DNA of 64,000 nucleotides. It comes from Brevibacillus choshinensis. Lineage in GTDB: Bacteria > Bacillota > Bacilli > Brevibacillales > Brevibacillaceae. The notes below the pieces were generated by a model. That model was not told where the DNA came from. It was given only the letters and a program-made list of their open reading frames with translations, and did not search any database. The DNA lies in assembly GCF_016811915.1 (NCBI RefSeq), contig NZ_CP069127.1:622001-686000 (forward strand), given 5' to 3'. Both the position numbers and the translations under genes were made by a program. Below are positions 26,808-36,320 of this stretch, one piece after another (within the stretch, counting starts at the first letter, position 1; every line of letters starts with the position of its first letter).

Positions 26808-28208
26808 CTATCCTTTGAACGAAATCGGAATCGTCATCGTAAAGCAAGGACCGTCCGGGTCGTTTCGGGCCACAATGGTGCCTTTGTGTGCTTCAAAGAC
26901 CGCTCGGGCAATGGCCAATCCCAATCCGTGCTTGCCCGATTTGCCTTTCCGAAAGCGCTGGAACAGGTTGGCGAGCAATGCTTCCTCGATCTGCGGACCG
27001 TCATTGGAGATGCTGATGACCGCATTTTGGCCAATCATTCTGCCGGTGATCATCAATCGGCTCTTGGCGTAGCGCAGCTGGTTTTCCATGATGTTGACGA
27101 AAGCGGTGCTCAGCTGCTCACCGTCCGCTTCGACGATCAGCTCGGGAGGCAGGTTCAGCTCCCATTCCACATTCGGATTCAGTACAGAAAGGCGCTGCTT
27201 CATCAGATGCATCATTTCAGCCAGATCGACGCGTCCGATCTGCATCAGCTGGGAGACCGACTCGATCTTGGTCAAATACAGGAGCTGGCCGACTACCTTC
27301 TCCAGCCGCTTGCTCTCTTCCATGATGATCGCAAGTCCCTTTTCCGCCTGTGGTCCCTGAAAGACACCTTCCAGCAGACCCTGAGTATAGCCCTGGATCG
27401 CCATGATCGGCGTCTTCAATTCATGGGAGATGTTTTGAATGAAATGGCGCTGGGACTCGTCGTATTCCTTTAACTGATTTTTCATGGAATCGAAAGACCG
27501 TGCCAGCTGTCCGATCTCATCTCCGCGATCCATCGTGAGCGGGATATCAAACTGACGGCGGGCGATTTTCTTGCACAGCTCGTCCAGACTGCGCAGCGGC
27601 TTGCTCAAGTATCCGCTGAACCAGATGGCCAAGAGCCAGCTGACAAACAGCAGCAGACTGAAGACCAGGAGGAACTGGCGAGTCAGGATGGAGTTGATCT
27701 GATTGAGCTCCTGCTCTTTGGAGAACAGGACCATATAGTAAGGGAAGCCGTGGTAGTCCATTCGTTTGCTGACGAACAGATAGTTCTCGTTCCCGCGATC
27801 CAAAGTGCCGTGCTGAAGCTGATTGTTCGGTTGGGACGCAGCTCTGGCAAACAGCTCCCTGCTGTCACTGAAAGGAATTCGTTCCGTACTCCGGCTCCCG
27901 AGTTCTTTCCCATTTTCCGCGTAAACGATCATATCAAACGAATATTCATAGCGGGATAAGAGCAATTGCAAAAAGTAGGGAGCCGCAGCAGGAACCGGGA
28001 GAAGCTCGTTGTTTTCATTAAAGGTGATGTGCTCGGACAGCGTGTAAAACTCGTCTTCGAGCAGCTCGTACGTATTCGAGACCAAATATTGCTTGACCGC
28101 CAGCGGATAGCCTACGCCAAGTCCGATCCCGAGCACGCTGGTGAGGATCATGAACAAGATCAGGATTTGCCGGGAGAGCGGCAGGTTTTTCAACAGGAAT
28201 TTGCTCAT
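26808..28208 (-). CDS. Sensor histidine kinase with extracellular domain
   Basis: A 466-residue kinase. TM1 is near residues 14-32, an extracellular sensor of about 140 residues follows, then TM2 near 180-198, a HAMP linker, the HisKA helix with FIQNISHELKTPIMAIQGY (phosphorylated His), and HATPase motifs (NIMENQLRYA as N box, ISNDGPQIEE, GKHGLGLAIARAV as G2). It starts inside the stop codon of the response regulator (ATGA), so the pair is translated together. The stimulus is not evident; no target operon lies next to it. Confidence 0.92.
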   Translation of the reverse strand: MSKFLLKNLPLSRQILILFMILTSVLGIGLGVGYPLAVKQYLVSNTYELLEDEFYTLSEHITFNENNELLPVPAAAPYFLQLLLSRYEYSFDMIVYAENGKELGSRSTERIPFSDSRELFARAASQPNNQLQHGTLDRGNENYLFVSKRMDYHGFPYYMVLFSKEQELNQINSILTRQFLLVFSLLLFVSWLLAIWFSGYLSKPLRSLDELCKKIARRQFDIPLTMDRGDEIGQLARSFDSMKNQLKEYDESQRHFIQNISHELKTPIMAIQGYTQGLLEGVFQGPQAEKGLAIIMEESKRLEKVVGQLLYLTKIESVSQLMQIGRVDLAEMMHLMKQRLSVLNPNVEWELNLPPELIVEADGEQLSTAFVNIMENQLRYAKSRLMITGRMIGQNAVISISNDGPQIEEALLANLFQRFRKGKSGKHGLGLAIARAVFEAHKGTIVARNDPDGPCFTMTIPISFKG

Positions 28209-28903
28209 ATACGCGTCATCCGGTAGCCGAATCCGTAGACCGTCTCCAACGGAAATTTCGGCATTTTTTTGCGGATTCGTTTGACGAGATCATCGACAGC
28301 CCTATCCGAGCCGATGTAATCCTCGCCCCAGATGGATGTGAGGATCTGCTCCCGATTCAAGGCCAGTCCCTGATTGTGCAAGAGGTAGATGATCAGTTCG
28401 AATTCCTTGGTCGTCAAATCGATCAGCTCTTCCCCTTCTTTTACTTGCCGCCCTTTTTCTGAGATCATATAAGGACCCACATTTACCCAATCCTGAAAGG
28501 TCTGTGCCTGAACTGGGGCCGCACCTGGCTTTTCATAGGTGCGCTGGAGCAGCTTCTTGGCGCGGATGACCAGCTCTCGCGGGAGAAACGGCTTCGCCAG
28601 ATAATCGTCGCTGCCCAGTTCGAGCCCGATGATCTTGTCTACGTCCTGATCGCGTGCGGAGATGAAGATGATCGGCACGTTGGACTTCTCGCGGATGAGC
28701 CGCAAAAGCTCGTAGCCATCGATGTCCGGCATCATGATATCGAGGATCCAGAGATGAGGCTGTTCTTCTTCGAGATAGGGCAGCACGTCATTCCCGCTGG
28801 AGAACGCCTTGACCTGCAGACCGGCGCTTTGCAAGTACGATTGCAGCAATTCTAGTAGGTTGGTTTCATCGTCCACCAGATAGACGAGGTAGGGGGTATT
28901 CAT
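28205..28903 (-). CDS. OmpR/PhoB-family response regulator
   Basis: A 232-residue regulator. The receiver has the acidic pair VDDETN, the phospho-acceptor Asp in LWILDIMMPDIDGYEL, and the Thr/Ser and Lys positions IIFISARDQD and DDYLAKPFLPRELV. The C-terminal winged HTH contains DLTTKEFELIIYLLHNQG and the recognition end YIGSDRAVDDLVKRIRKK. It is the first gene of the pair with the kinase. A GAGGG at 7 bases serves as a modest SD, and a TACAAT -10 box lies upstream at 28947-28952 on the minus strand. Confidence 0.92.
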   Translation of the reverse strand: MNTPYLVYLVDDETNLLELLQSYLQSAGLQVKAFSSGNDVLPYLEEEQPHLWILDIMMPDIDGYELLRLIREKSNVPIIFISARDQDVDKIIGLELGSDDYLAKPFLPRELVIRAKKLLQRTYEKPGAAPVQAQTFQDWVNVGPYMISEKGRQVKEGEELIDLTTKEFELIIYLLHNQGLALNREQILTSIWGEDYIGSDRAVDDLVKRIRKKMPKFPLETVYGFGYRMTRI

Positions 28904-29082
28904 GATTCAGCCCTCGCTTTGCAACTGTCATTTCTTACTGTTTTTATTGTAGCATAGGAAAAATAGCGTTGTGTGGCAGTCCCGTAAGAGAATCGTGGAA
29001 AACGTGTGGAAGGCAGGATTCCCTGTGGGCCTCGCGAAAGAGTTAGGGAAACCATCCCAGAAAAATGGAAAGGAGCGATCCC

Positions 29083-30138
29083 ATGCAACGACGCATTTCA
29101 TCGTCTCTCATGCTGTTATCCTTGCTGCTGCTCACTGCTTGTACCGGTCAGCCTGTCGAGACTCAGCCCAAGCCGGCCCCAGAGCCGCCCGCTCCGATCG
29201 TACAGACGCCACCGCCGACAGAGCCGGCACCGCTTCCCTATACGGCCCCGTTAACCGGTCTCGGGAGCCAGGAGCGCCTGGACAGCAAACGCCCCATTAT
29301 GGTGATGATCAACAACGCTCCGCCAGCACGCCCGCAGTCCGGGATCAGCAAGGCGGATATGATTTATGAAGTACTGGCAGAAGGTGAAATGACACGCTTC
29401 CTCTCGATTTTCCAAAGCCAGGAGCCGGACGTGATTGGACCTGTTCGGAGCATACGTCCCTATTTTATCCAAATCGGGATCGGATTTGACGCTGTTCTCG
29501 TTCATGCTGGGGGAAGTCAGGAGGCACTGACGGCCTTGGCACGCTCCGATTACAGCCATCTCGATGAAATTCCAAACGGCCGCTATTTCTGGCGGGAGAA
29601 TTTCCGCAAAGCGCCGCATAACCTGTACACCAAGCCAGACCTGATCAAGCAAGCCATGCAGGATAAGAATATGCGGATGACGTCCGAGGTTCCGCACTTT
29701 ACGTTCCTTCCAGCGGATGCAGTGATTACCGAAGGGGAGCCTGCGACCAAGGTCGATCTCACTTTCCACTCTCTGAACAAAGCGGGCTTTGTCTACGACG
29801 AAAAGGTAAAGAAATACATGCGTTTTACGGCCGGCAAGCCCCACGTGGACCTTAGCGACAACAAGCAGCTGTCTGCGACGAACCTGCTGGTGATTGCAGC
29901 CAAGCACCGCGTGCTGGACAGTGAAGGGCGGCGTCAAGTAGACGTAGTAGGCCCTGGCGACGGGTATTTGTTTCAGCAAGGAAAAGCGCGCAAAATCAAG
30001 TGGAAACGCTCAGGCGGCGTGATTCGGGCTTACTCGGATACAGCGCTTACCGAGGAGCTGCCGCTCTTGCCAGGAAATACGTGGATCGAGATTCTGCCGA
30101 CCTCTCCCGGTTTGGCCCAAGCTCTGAAGTTTCAGTAG
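29083..30138 (+). CDS. yerB: YerB-type DUF3048 lipoprotein
   Basis: A 351-residue secreted lipoprotein: the signal peptide ends at Cys20 (LLLTAC), followed by a Pro-rich linker to about residue 55. The DUF3048 core begins PLTGLGSQE and contains RPIMVMINNAPPARPQSGIS, VIGPVRSIRPYF and LVHAGGSQEAL. Its function is unknown. The ATG at 29083 has AAAGGAG 7 bases before it, better than the in-frame ATG at 29065. It precedes yerC and pcrB, as in B. subtilis, which supports the name. Confidence 0.9.
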   Translation: MQRRISSSLMLLSLLLLTACTGQPVETQPKPAPEPPAPIVQTPPPTEPAPLPYTAPLTGLGSQERLDSKRPIMVMINNAPPARPQSGISKADMIYEVLAEGEMTRFLSIFQSQEPDVIGPVRSIRPYFIQIGIGFDAVLVHAGGSQEALTALARSDYSHLDEIPNGRYFWRENFRKAPHNLYTKPDLIKQAMQDKNMRMTSEVPHFTFLPADAVITEGEPATKVDLTFHSLNKAGFVYDEKVKKYMRFTAGKPHVDLSDNKQLSATNLLVIAAKHRVLDSEGRRQVDVVGPGDGYLFQQGKARKIKWKRSGGVIRAYSDTALTEELPLLPGNTWIEILPTSPGLAQALKFQ

Positions 30139-30148
30139 GAAGAAAGGG

Positions 30149-30177
30149 TTGCAGACCTCGGCGGTTTCTTCTAAGAT
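30149..30177 (+). promoter_or_regulatory. Candidate promoter of yerC-pcrB
   Basis: TTGCAG at 30149-30154 and TAAGAT at 30172-30177 are 17 bases apart, about 75 bases before yerC. The match to sigma-A consensus is moderate. Co-transcription from yerB is also possible. Confidence 0.35.
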
Positions 30178-30253
30178 AATTCATGAAGGCTTTAACGCTT
30201 CAAAATTTCACAGTGAGAAACTGCATTTCGATCCGATAACGGGGTGAATAAAT

Positions 30254-30544
30254 ATGCAACTGGAAAAACTGAAGGGCAAAGGAATTGAGCAGCTGTTCGA
30301 AGCGGTTCTGTCCTTGGAAACCATGGAAGAATGCTATCAATTTTTTGATGATCTGTGCACGGTAAACGAGATGCAATCACTCGCACAGCGTCTGGAAGTG
30401 GCACGCATGCTGCGCAAAGGCTTTACCTACAACCAGATCGAGGCTGAGACAGGAGCCAGCACGGCTACCATTTCCCGCGTCAAGCGCTGCTTGAACTACG
30501 GCAATGACGGCTATCAAATGGCGCTGGAGCGGATCGGCAAATAG
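30254..30544 (+). CDS. yerC: YerC, TrpR-like DNA-binding protein
   Basis: A 96-residue protein of the YerC/YecD family, related in fold to the Trp repressor. The HTH lies at about residues 50-75 (RLEVARMLRKGFTYNQIEAE, then GASTATISRVKRCL). DNA binding is expected but its targets are not established. It lies 18 bases before pcrB in the same direction with a GGGGTG SD, and the same pair occurs in B. subtilis. Confidence 0.93.
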   Translation: MQLEKLKGKGIEQLFEAVLSLETMEECYQFFDDLCTVNEMQSLAQRLEVARMLRKGFTYNQIEAETGASTATISRVKRCLNYGNDGYQMALERIGK

Positions 30545-30562
30545 AGTAGGGGGCAGGCATCG

Positions 30563-31249
30563 TTGATTGACTATCGCAGTTGGCGCCATACGTTTAAACT
30601 AGATCCGGACAAATCCATTGACGACGAGGCTCTGGAGGCGATCTGCGAGTCGGGGACAGACGGAATTATTGTCGGAGGCACGTACGGTATCACCTTTGAC
30701 AATACGCTCGATCTGATGTCGCGCATTCGTCGCTATGCCGTTCCAGCTGTATTGGAAATATCCTCGCTGGATGCCGTCGTACCGGGCTTTGATTCGTATC
30801 TGATACCGCTCGTCATCAATGCGGGAGATCCAAACTGGATTTTTTCTCCGCATGTGTCGGGCCTCAAAGCGTACGGCTCCTACATTCATTGGGATGAAAT
30901 CATCGCGGAAGGCTACCTGATCGCCAATCCCGATGCGGGTGTCGCCGAGCTGACCCGGGCGCGTCCGATCGAAGATGCAGCGGAAGCCAAAGCCTATGCG
31001 CAGGTGGCCACCAAAATCTGCCGTCTCCCGATCGTCTACGTGGAGTACAGCGGCACATACGGTGACCCGCAAATCGTCCGTGCATGCAAGAATGGCGCTG
31101 ACGAAGCTCATCTCTTCTACGGGGGCGGCATTCGCACACCGCAGCAGGCCGCGGAGATGGCCGCGATTGCCGACACGATAGTCGTGGGCAATGTCATCTA
31201 TGATGATTTGCAGGCCGCTCTGGCGACTGTGAAAGCTGTAAAGGGGTAA
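30563..31249 (+). CDS. pcrB: PcrB, heptaprenylglyceryl phosphate synthase
   Basis: A 228-residue TIM-barrel prenyltransferase that joins glycerol-1-phosphate to a heptaprenyl diphosphate, giving an archaeal-type ether lipid found in Bacillales. Recognisable segments are TFKLDPDKSIDDEALEAICE, GTDGIIVGGTYGIT, AGDPNWIFSP, VYVEYSGTYGDP and HLFYGGGIRTPQQA, which bind phosphate. The start is TTG at 30563 after a GGGGG SD. It normally neighbours pcrA; here 11 kb of other genes lie between. Confidence 0.95.
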   Translation: MIDYRSWRHTFKLDPDKSIDDEALEAICESGTDGIIVGGTYGITFDNTLDLMSRIRRYAVPAVLEISSLDAVVPGFDSYLIPLVINAGDPNWIFSPHVSGLKAYGSYIHWDEIIAEGYLIANPDAGVAELTRARPIEDAAEAKAYAQVATKICRLPIVYVEYSGTYGDPQIVRACKNGADEAHLFYGGGIRTPQQAAEMAAIADTIVVGNVIYDDLQAALATVKAVKG

Positions 31250-31254
31250 CCGAA

Positions 31255-31282
31255 AGAGACCATGTGAGTGGTCTCTTTTTTT
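31255..31282 (+). terminator. Terminator after pcrB
   Basis: AGAGACCA (31255-31262) pairs with TGGTCTCT (31269-31276) and is followed by seven T. It closes the yerC-pcrB unit. Confidence 0.88.
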
Positions 31283-31366
31283 GTACAGGATTTCACGGGA
31301 GATGACACGATCTGCTGGTAAGATGGGAGTATGAATCAAAGCCAGCTACAGTAAAGGAGCCTTGCC

Positions 31367-31852
31367 ATGAATCCTGCGATTGAACAAATCATTACGCTGC
31401 GAAAAGAAGGAAAGCTGGATGAAGCGATCGCACTCGCCAATAAGCTGGTCGCCGGAGAACCGAACAGCCCGATTGCCCACTACCAATGCGCCTGGTGCCA
31501 TGATGCGGCAGGGCTGGAGCGGGAAGCCGTCCCCTATTACGAGAAAGCAATTGAACTGGGGCTGGCTCCAGAGGATGATCTGGCGGGGGCCTTGCTGGGA
31601 CTGGGCAGTACCTACCGCACGCTGGGGCTATACGAGCAGGCAGCAGCTACGCTCGCCAAAGGCAGGCAGCAGTTTCCCCAGGACCGTTCCTTTCCCGTAT
31701 TCCTCTCGATGGCCTACTACAATCTGGGCAGACACCATGAGGCGATGACGCTTTTGCTGCAAAACTTGGCAGAGACGTCAATCGACCCGACCATCTCTGC
31801 CTATCGGAGGGCGATTGTGCATTACGCAGAAGACCTCGACAAGACCTGGTAA
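31367..31852 (+). CDS. TPR-repeat protein
   Basis: A 161-residue soluble protein made of about four tetratricopeptide repeats: pattern residues are visible in ALANKLVAGEPNSPIAHYQC, AVPYYEKAIELG and LGSTYRTLGLYEQAAATLAK. TPR proteins bind other proteins; no partner is evident. AAAGGAG lies 7 bases before the ATG. It stands alone between pcrB and the YesN-type regulator. Confidence 0.85.
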   Translation: MNPAIEQIITLRKEGKLDEAIALANKLVAGEPNSPIAHYQCAWCHDAAGLEREAVPYYEKAIELGLAPEDDLAGALLGLGSTYRTLGLYEQAAATLAKGRQQFPQDRSFPVFLSMAYYNLGRHHEAMTLLLQNLAETSIDPTISAYRRAIVHYAEDLDKTW

Positions 31853-31874
31853 GCAGTAAGCAGGAGTTCCAACT

Positions 31875-31905
31875 CCCCCCGTTGTACATGTACATCAGCG
31901 GGGGG
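31875..31905 (+). promoter_or_regulatory. Hairpin covering the SD of the YesN-type gene
   Basis: CCCCCCG (31875-31881) pairs with CGGGGGG (31899-31905), and the loop contains the palindrome TGTACATGTACA. The G run is the only SD for the start at 31911, so the hairpin would block ribosome access. No T run follows, so it is not a simple terminator. Confidence 0.55.
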
Positions 31906-31910
31906 TGCCT

Positions 31911-33515
31911 ATGTACAAATTAATTCTGGTAGATGACGAAGAAGATGTGAGAGAAGGGGTCAGTCAGGAAATTGACTGGCATGGCTATGGCTTTGAAGTG
32001 CTGGCAAAAGCCGAGAACGGAAAAGAAGCTCTGGACATGGTCGAGCGCTTGAGACCGGATGTGGTCGTGACCGATATCAAAATGCCATTCATGGACGGCC
32101 TGCAGCTGGCAGAAGCCGTGCGCCGCCAGTTTCCCGCGACCCGAATCATCATCCTGACGGGCTTTGACGAGTTTGAATATGCACAAAAGGCAGTCAAGCT
32201 GCACATCGACGAATACGTGCTCAAACCGTTTTCTGCCGTCGAACTGATCGATGCGCTGATCAAGGTGAAGAACCGGATGGATGAAGAAGCCGCCCATCGG
32301 GAAAATAATCAACTGCTCCGTGAGAGCTATCGGAAAAGCTTGCCGGTATTGCGGGAAGTTTATTTGTCCTCCCTTTTGACCCGCCAGCTGACCAGAGAGG
32401 ATATCCTGGCCAAAGCGGCGGAGTACGGCGTCCCGCTGCATGGATCTGAATTTGTCGTTTCGGTCATTTGCCTGGACCAAAAGAAAAAAGAGGAGCAGCA
32501 AATCCTTCTGTTTGCAGTAAAAAACATCGCGGAGGAGCAGGTCCAGCTGGGCTCATACGCGGGCATCGTTTTCCTGCACAATGATCTGGTCGTGCTGCTG
32601 CTTCGGAAGGAGGCAGGCCACGAGGAGCGGCTGTATCATCAGATGCAGGTGCTCGGAGAGGAAATACGGCGTACTGTCGAAAAGTACCTGAATGTTACCG
32701 TGACAGTGGGTGTCGGGTCGGAGATAAGCGATGTGACGCGGCTGCCCTATTCGTATGAGGATGCGGGGCTGGCGCTGGATTACAAAGGAATCCTCGGAAC
32801 CAACCGGCTCATTTTCATCTGCGACGTAGAGAAGGAGCCGCGGGAGAGCGTACGCTTCGACGAGAGAAAGGAGCACGAACTCGTCCGCTGCATCAAGATG
32901 GGGACCCTGCCAGAGCTGCACGCGATCGTAGAGGAATTGTTTTGCGATGTGGCGGAAGGGAATGTCTCCATTCACGATTACCGTATCTACTTGCTGGAGA
33001 TCATGACGACGATCCTCAAGACCGCACAGCGAGCCGATGTGGACATGGATCAGCTCTTCGGCGGACAGTCCAATCTGCTCGCGGAGATTACCACGTTTAA
33101 CAGCGTGCAGGAGGCAAAGGATCGGGTCATCGACATTTGCGAGAAGATCATGGGCAGCATCGCGAGCGGGCGGCACCATACGTACAAGCGTCTCGTCGAT
33201 CAGGCCATTGCTTACACGCACAAGCACTATCAGTCTCCAGACATCTCCATACACAAGGTGTGCGCAGACCTGCACATCAGTCCCGGCTATTTCAGCAGCA
33301 TTTTCAAACGCGAGACGAGGACGACGTTTGTCACCTATCTCTTGCAGCTGCGCATGGAAAAAGCAAAAGAGCTGCTGCGAACCACGGATCTGAAGACCTT
33401 TGAGATCGCGGAACAGGTCGGCTATACGGATGCCAATTACTTCAGCTTCTGCTTTCGCAAGCACGTAGGTCAGTCAGCCAAAGAGTACCGCAATAGCAGC
33501 GGCAAAGAGGAGTAG
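31911..33515 (+). CDS. YesN-type response regulator with AraC DNA-binding domain
   Basis: A 534-residue regulator. The receiver (residues 1-120) has LVDDEEDVREG, the Asp in DVVVTDIKMPFMDGLQLAE and Lys in YVLKPFSAVELID. A large middle region follows, and the last 100 residues carry an AraC-type double HTH (ISIHKVCADLHISPGYFSSI, then FEIAEQVGYTDANYFSFCF). YesN/YesM pairs sense sugars or oligosaccharides and activate transport operons. I chose ATG at 31911 over the GTG at 31905, since the latter is part of the SD. The kinase begins 3 bases after the stop. Confidence 0.93.
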   Translation: MYKLILVDDEEDVREGVSQEIDWHGYGFEVLAKAENGKEALDMVERLRPDVVVTDIKMPFMDGLQLAEAVRRQFPATRIIILTGFDEFEYAQKAVKLHIDEYVLKPFSAVELIDALIKVKNRMDEEAAHRENNQLLRESYRKSLPVLREVYLSSLLTRQLTREDILAKAAEYGVPLHGSEFVVSVICLDQKKKEEQQILLFAVKNIAEEQVQLGSYAGIVFLHNDLVVLLLRKEAGHEERLYHQMQVLGEEIRRTVEKYLNVTVTVGVGSEISDVTRLPYSYEDAGLALDYKGILGTNRLIFICDVEKEPRESVRFDERKEHELVRCIKMGTLPELHAIVEELFCDVAEGNVSIHDYRIYLLEIMTTILKTAQRADVDMDQLFGGQSNLLAEITTFNSVQEAKDRVIDICEKIMGSIASGRHHTYKRLVDQAIAYTHKHYQSPDISIHKVCADLHISPGYFSSIFKRETRTTFVTYLLQLRMEKAKELLRTTDLKTFEIAEQVGYTDANYFSFCFRKHVGQSAKEYRNSSGKEE

Positions 33516-33518
33516 GGC

Positions 33519-35285
33519 ATGAAAAGGCTCCTGTTTGGCGTTGTGGACGCAATCAAGGCCAAAAGCATCCAGTTTATCATCACCACTTCCTTCACCCTCG
33601 TCACTGTGCTCGTCGTGCTGTTTGTCGGCGTGATGCTGTACAGCAAATTTTCGGATACGGCGGAGCAAAACGCGTACCTGAATACGCAGCAAATCCTCGA
33701 GCAGGTCAAATACAATCTGGACAGCTATTTGATCGGGACGACGCAAATCTTCGAGCTGGTGGACGACAAGATCAGACGCAGCCAGAGCGTTACCTCGGAA
33801 AAGCTGAATGAACAGCTGGAAGCCATTGTGGAAACAAGAAAGGACATTGTCTCGATCGCCGTTTTCAGCAAAAAAGGAGAGCTGCTGATGGGCACTCCTG
33901 CCAAGCCGATGCGCAATAACAGCAAGCTGACGGAGCAAAGCTGGTTCCGGTCAGCCATCGACGATCCAAACAACTTGTCTTTTTCCCTGCCGCACATTCA
34001 AAATCTGTTCAAGGGCGAGTATACCTGGGTCGTCTCCATGAGTCGGGGAATCACGCTCAAAGGGGAAAACGGGGATATCCCGGCCGTTCTTTTGGTCGAT
34101 GTGAATTTCAAGGAAATCGATGACCTGTGCCAGCGAGTGGGACTCGGGAAAAAAGGCTACGTCTACATCATCGATCTGGTGGGGAATATCGTCTACCATC
34201 CGCAGCAGCAGCTCATTTACGTCGGGCTGAAAAACGAAAATCGGTCCCTGCCGCTGAAGTATTCCTACGGCAGCTATGTGGATGAGACCGAGGGGGAGAA
34301 GCGTCTGATCACCATCAAAACGGTCGACCAGCTGGGCTGGAAGATCATTGGCGTCTCCTATATGGACGAGATTGTCACGACCAAAAACGAAATCAGCCGC
34401 TTCATTTTCTGGCTGCTCATATTCGTCATCGTCATCGTGCTGTTCGTGCTCTCCTACATCTCTGCGAAAATCTCCAGACCGATCAAAATGCTGGAAAGAT
34501 CGATGGAGCGGGTAGAGCAAGGGGATTTTACCGCGGGCGGGCCCATTCGCGGGAGCCAAGAGGTGGAGCAGCTCTCTTCGCGCTTTCATTTGATGATGGA
34601 TAAAGTGCGGGAGCTGATGAACCAGATCATCGCCGAGCAGGAGGCCAAGCGAAAGAGCGAGCTGGAGGTGCTGCAGGCCCAGATCCATCCCCACTTTCTG
34701 TACAATACGCTCAACTCTGTGGTACGCATGGTCGGCATCGGAAAGAATGAGGATGTGATTACGACCATCACGTCCTTGTCCAAGCTGTTTCGCATCAGCT
34801 TGAGCAGAGGGAAGAGCATCATCACGGTGCAAGAAGAGCTGGAGCATGTCAGGCATTATCTGATCATTCAAAAAATGAGATACAAGCAGAAGTTCGAATA
34901 CGAGATCGAGGCGCAGGACGAAGTGCTTTCCTGCAAGACGTTAAAGCTGCTGCTGCAGCCGATCGTGGAGAATGCGATCTATCACGGGATCGAGCACATG
35001 GCAGACCCGGGATTCATTCATATCTCCGCTTCGCTTTGCGAGGGGAAAGTGCTGTTTCAGGTAAGGGACAACGGTCTGGGCATGTCACCTGAAGTGCTCG
35101 ATGGGGTGCTGGCGGGGTCCTATAAAAGCGAAGGCGGCTCAGGAGTGGGCATTCATAATATTCACGAGCGAATCCGGTTGTCCTACGGAGAAGGGTATGG
35201 ACTTGAGATGGAGAGCGAACAGGAGGTAGGGACAGTGGTCAAAGTATGGATTCCCTGCCTGCCGGACGACGCACAAGAGGGCTGA
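33519..35285 (+). CDS. YesM-type sensor histidine kinase
   Basis: A 588-residue kinase of the LytS/YesM class. TM1 lies at about residues 18-40, then an extracellular double Cache sensor up to about 285, TM2 at about 293-315, a HAMP linker (PIKMLERSMERVEQGDFTAG), the His-kinase motif AQIHPHFLYNTLNSVVRMVG with the phosphorylated His, and a GHKL ATPase end (LLLQPIVENAIYHGIEH, VRDNGLGMS, GVGIHNIHERI). It follows its regulator and precedes a binding protein, so it likely signals through that protein. Confidence 0.93.
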   Translation: MKRLLFGVVDAIKAKSIQFIITTSFTLVTVLVVLFVGVMLYSKFSDTAEQNAYLNTQQILEQVKYNLDSYLIGTTQIFELVDDKIRRSQSVTSEKLNEQLEAIVETRKDIVSIAVFSKKGELLMGTPAKPMRNNSKLTEQSWFRSAIDDPNNLSFSLPHIQNLFKGEYTWVVSMSRGITLKGENGDIPAVLLVDVNFKEIDDLCQRVGLGKKGYVYIIDLVGNIVYHPQQQLIYVGLKNENRSLPLKYSYGSYVDETEGEKRLITIKTVDQLGWKIIGVSYMDEIVTTKNEISRFIFWLLIFVIVIVLFVLSYISAKISRPIKMLERSMERVEQGDFTAGGPIRGSQEVEQLSSRFHLMMDKVRELMNQIIAEQEAKRKSELEVLQAQIHPHFLYNTLNSVVRMVGIGKNEDVITTITSLSKLFRISLSRGKSIITVQEELEHVRHYLIIQKMRYKQKFEYEIEAQDEVLSCKTLKLLLQPIVENAIYHGIEHMADPGFIHISASLCEGKVLFQVRDNGLGMSPEVLDGVLAGSYKSEGGSGVGIHNIHERIRLSYGEGYGLEMESEQEVGTVVKVWIPCLPDDAQEG

Positions 35286-35289
35286 CGGC

Positions 35290-36267
35290 ATGGGGACAAT
35301 CAAGCGATATACGCTGTACACATTGTTGATGCTGATCGCGATCACTGCTTTTTATTCCTGCGAGGCAAAGGTGGAAGACCCGAAGCAAAGCAAGAAGAAA
35401 ACCGTGGCGCTGATCGTGCGCATGAAGCATGGGGACTACTGGCGGACAGTGAAGCTGGGAGCGGAGATGGCGGCAAAGGAATACGATCTCAATCTCAATT
35501 TTTACGCCCCGGATTACGAGGAGGATTCCCAGAGTCAGATGGAGCTTCTGCGACAGGCGACACTCGATGGCTACGATGCGCTGGTAGTGGCTCCGAGCGA
35601 TGATCAGGTGCTGCAGGAGACAATCGGATTGGCCCAGTCTTCCGTGCCGATCATCACGCTCGATACAGAAGGGCAGCTGCCGCAGGTCAAAAGCTACATC
35701 GGAACGGATAATTACGATATGGGTAAAAAAGCGTGCGAAAAAATGGTGCAGCTGATCGGAAAAAAAGGCCATATCGCTTTGGTCGGCACGGGCAGGAGCA
35801 CGGCGAATGCCGTGAGCCGGGAAAAGGGCGTCCGCGATGTCATCGCGCAAGACAAGCAGGTGGAGCTGGTGCCTGTCGACTACGTCCAGCTGGACAAAAA
35901 ACTGATCGGGGAGCTGACCCGGGAATTGGTGCGCCACAATCCGGGGGTCAAAGGCATCATCGCTTTGGATGCGAGCACGTCCATTGGCGTAGCGGAAGAA
36001 ATCGAGAAAATGGGCTTGCAGGAAAAGATCAAAATCGTGGCCATCGACAGTCCGCCGGAAGTGCTGGAGTATCTGCAGGAAGGAGTCATCTCGGCCACGA
36101 TCATCCAGAAGCCATTTTCCATGGGCTACCTCGGAGTCAAATACGCGCTGGAAGCAAGCGAAGGCAAGCAGGTGCCAGAGCGCGTGGATACAGGGACCAA
36201 AGTGATCGACCGCGATAATATGTTTTGGTCTGAAAATCAAAAGCTGCTGTTTCCCTTTGTGAAATAA
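35290..36267 (+). CDS. Periplasmic-binding-protein-type sugar sensor, third component
   Basis: A 325-residue protein with the ribose/galactose-binding fold: KTVALIVRMKHGDYWRTVKL at the start, ALVVAPSDDQVLQETIGLA, PIITLDTEGQLPQVKSYIGT and VAIDSPPEVLEYLQEG. The N-terminus has one hydrophobic segment ending in FYSC (Cys24); the lipobox is imperfect, so it may be a lipoprotein or stay anchored by the helix. It sits directly behind the YesN/YesM pair and before a complete ABC importer that has its own binding protein, so I read it as a ligand-binding partner of the kinase rather than part of the importer. Confidence 0.85.
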   Translation: MGTIKRYTLYTLLMLIAITAFYSCEAKVEDPKQSKKKTVALIVRMKHGDYWRTVKLGAEMAAKEYDLNLNFYAPDYEEDSQSQMELLRQATLDGYDALVVAPSDDQVLQETIGLAQSSVPIITLDTEGQLPQVKSYIGTDNYDMGKKACEKMVQLIGKKGHIALVGTGRSTANAVSREKGVRDVIAQDKQVELVPVDYVQLDKKLIGELTRELVRHNPGVKGIIALDASTSIGVAEEIEKMGLQEKIKIVAIDSPPEVLEYLQEGVISATIIQKPFSMGYLGVKYALEASEGKQVPERVDTGTKVIDRDNMFWSENQKLLFPFVK

Positions 36268-36320
36268 AAAACTGATGAGGATTTTCATGAAAGAGTGCAG
36301 GATTTTCGATAGCAACCGGA

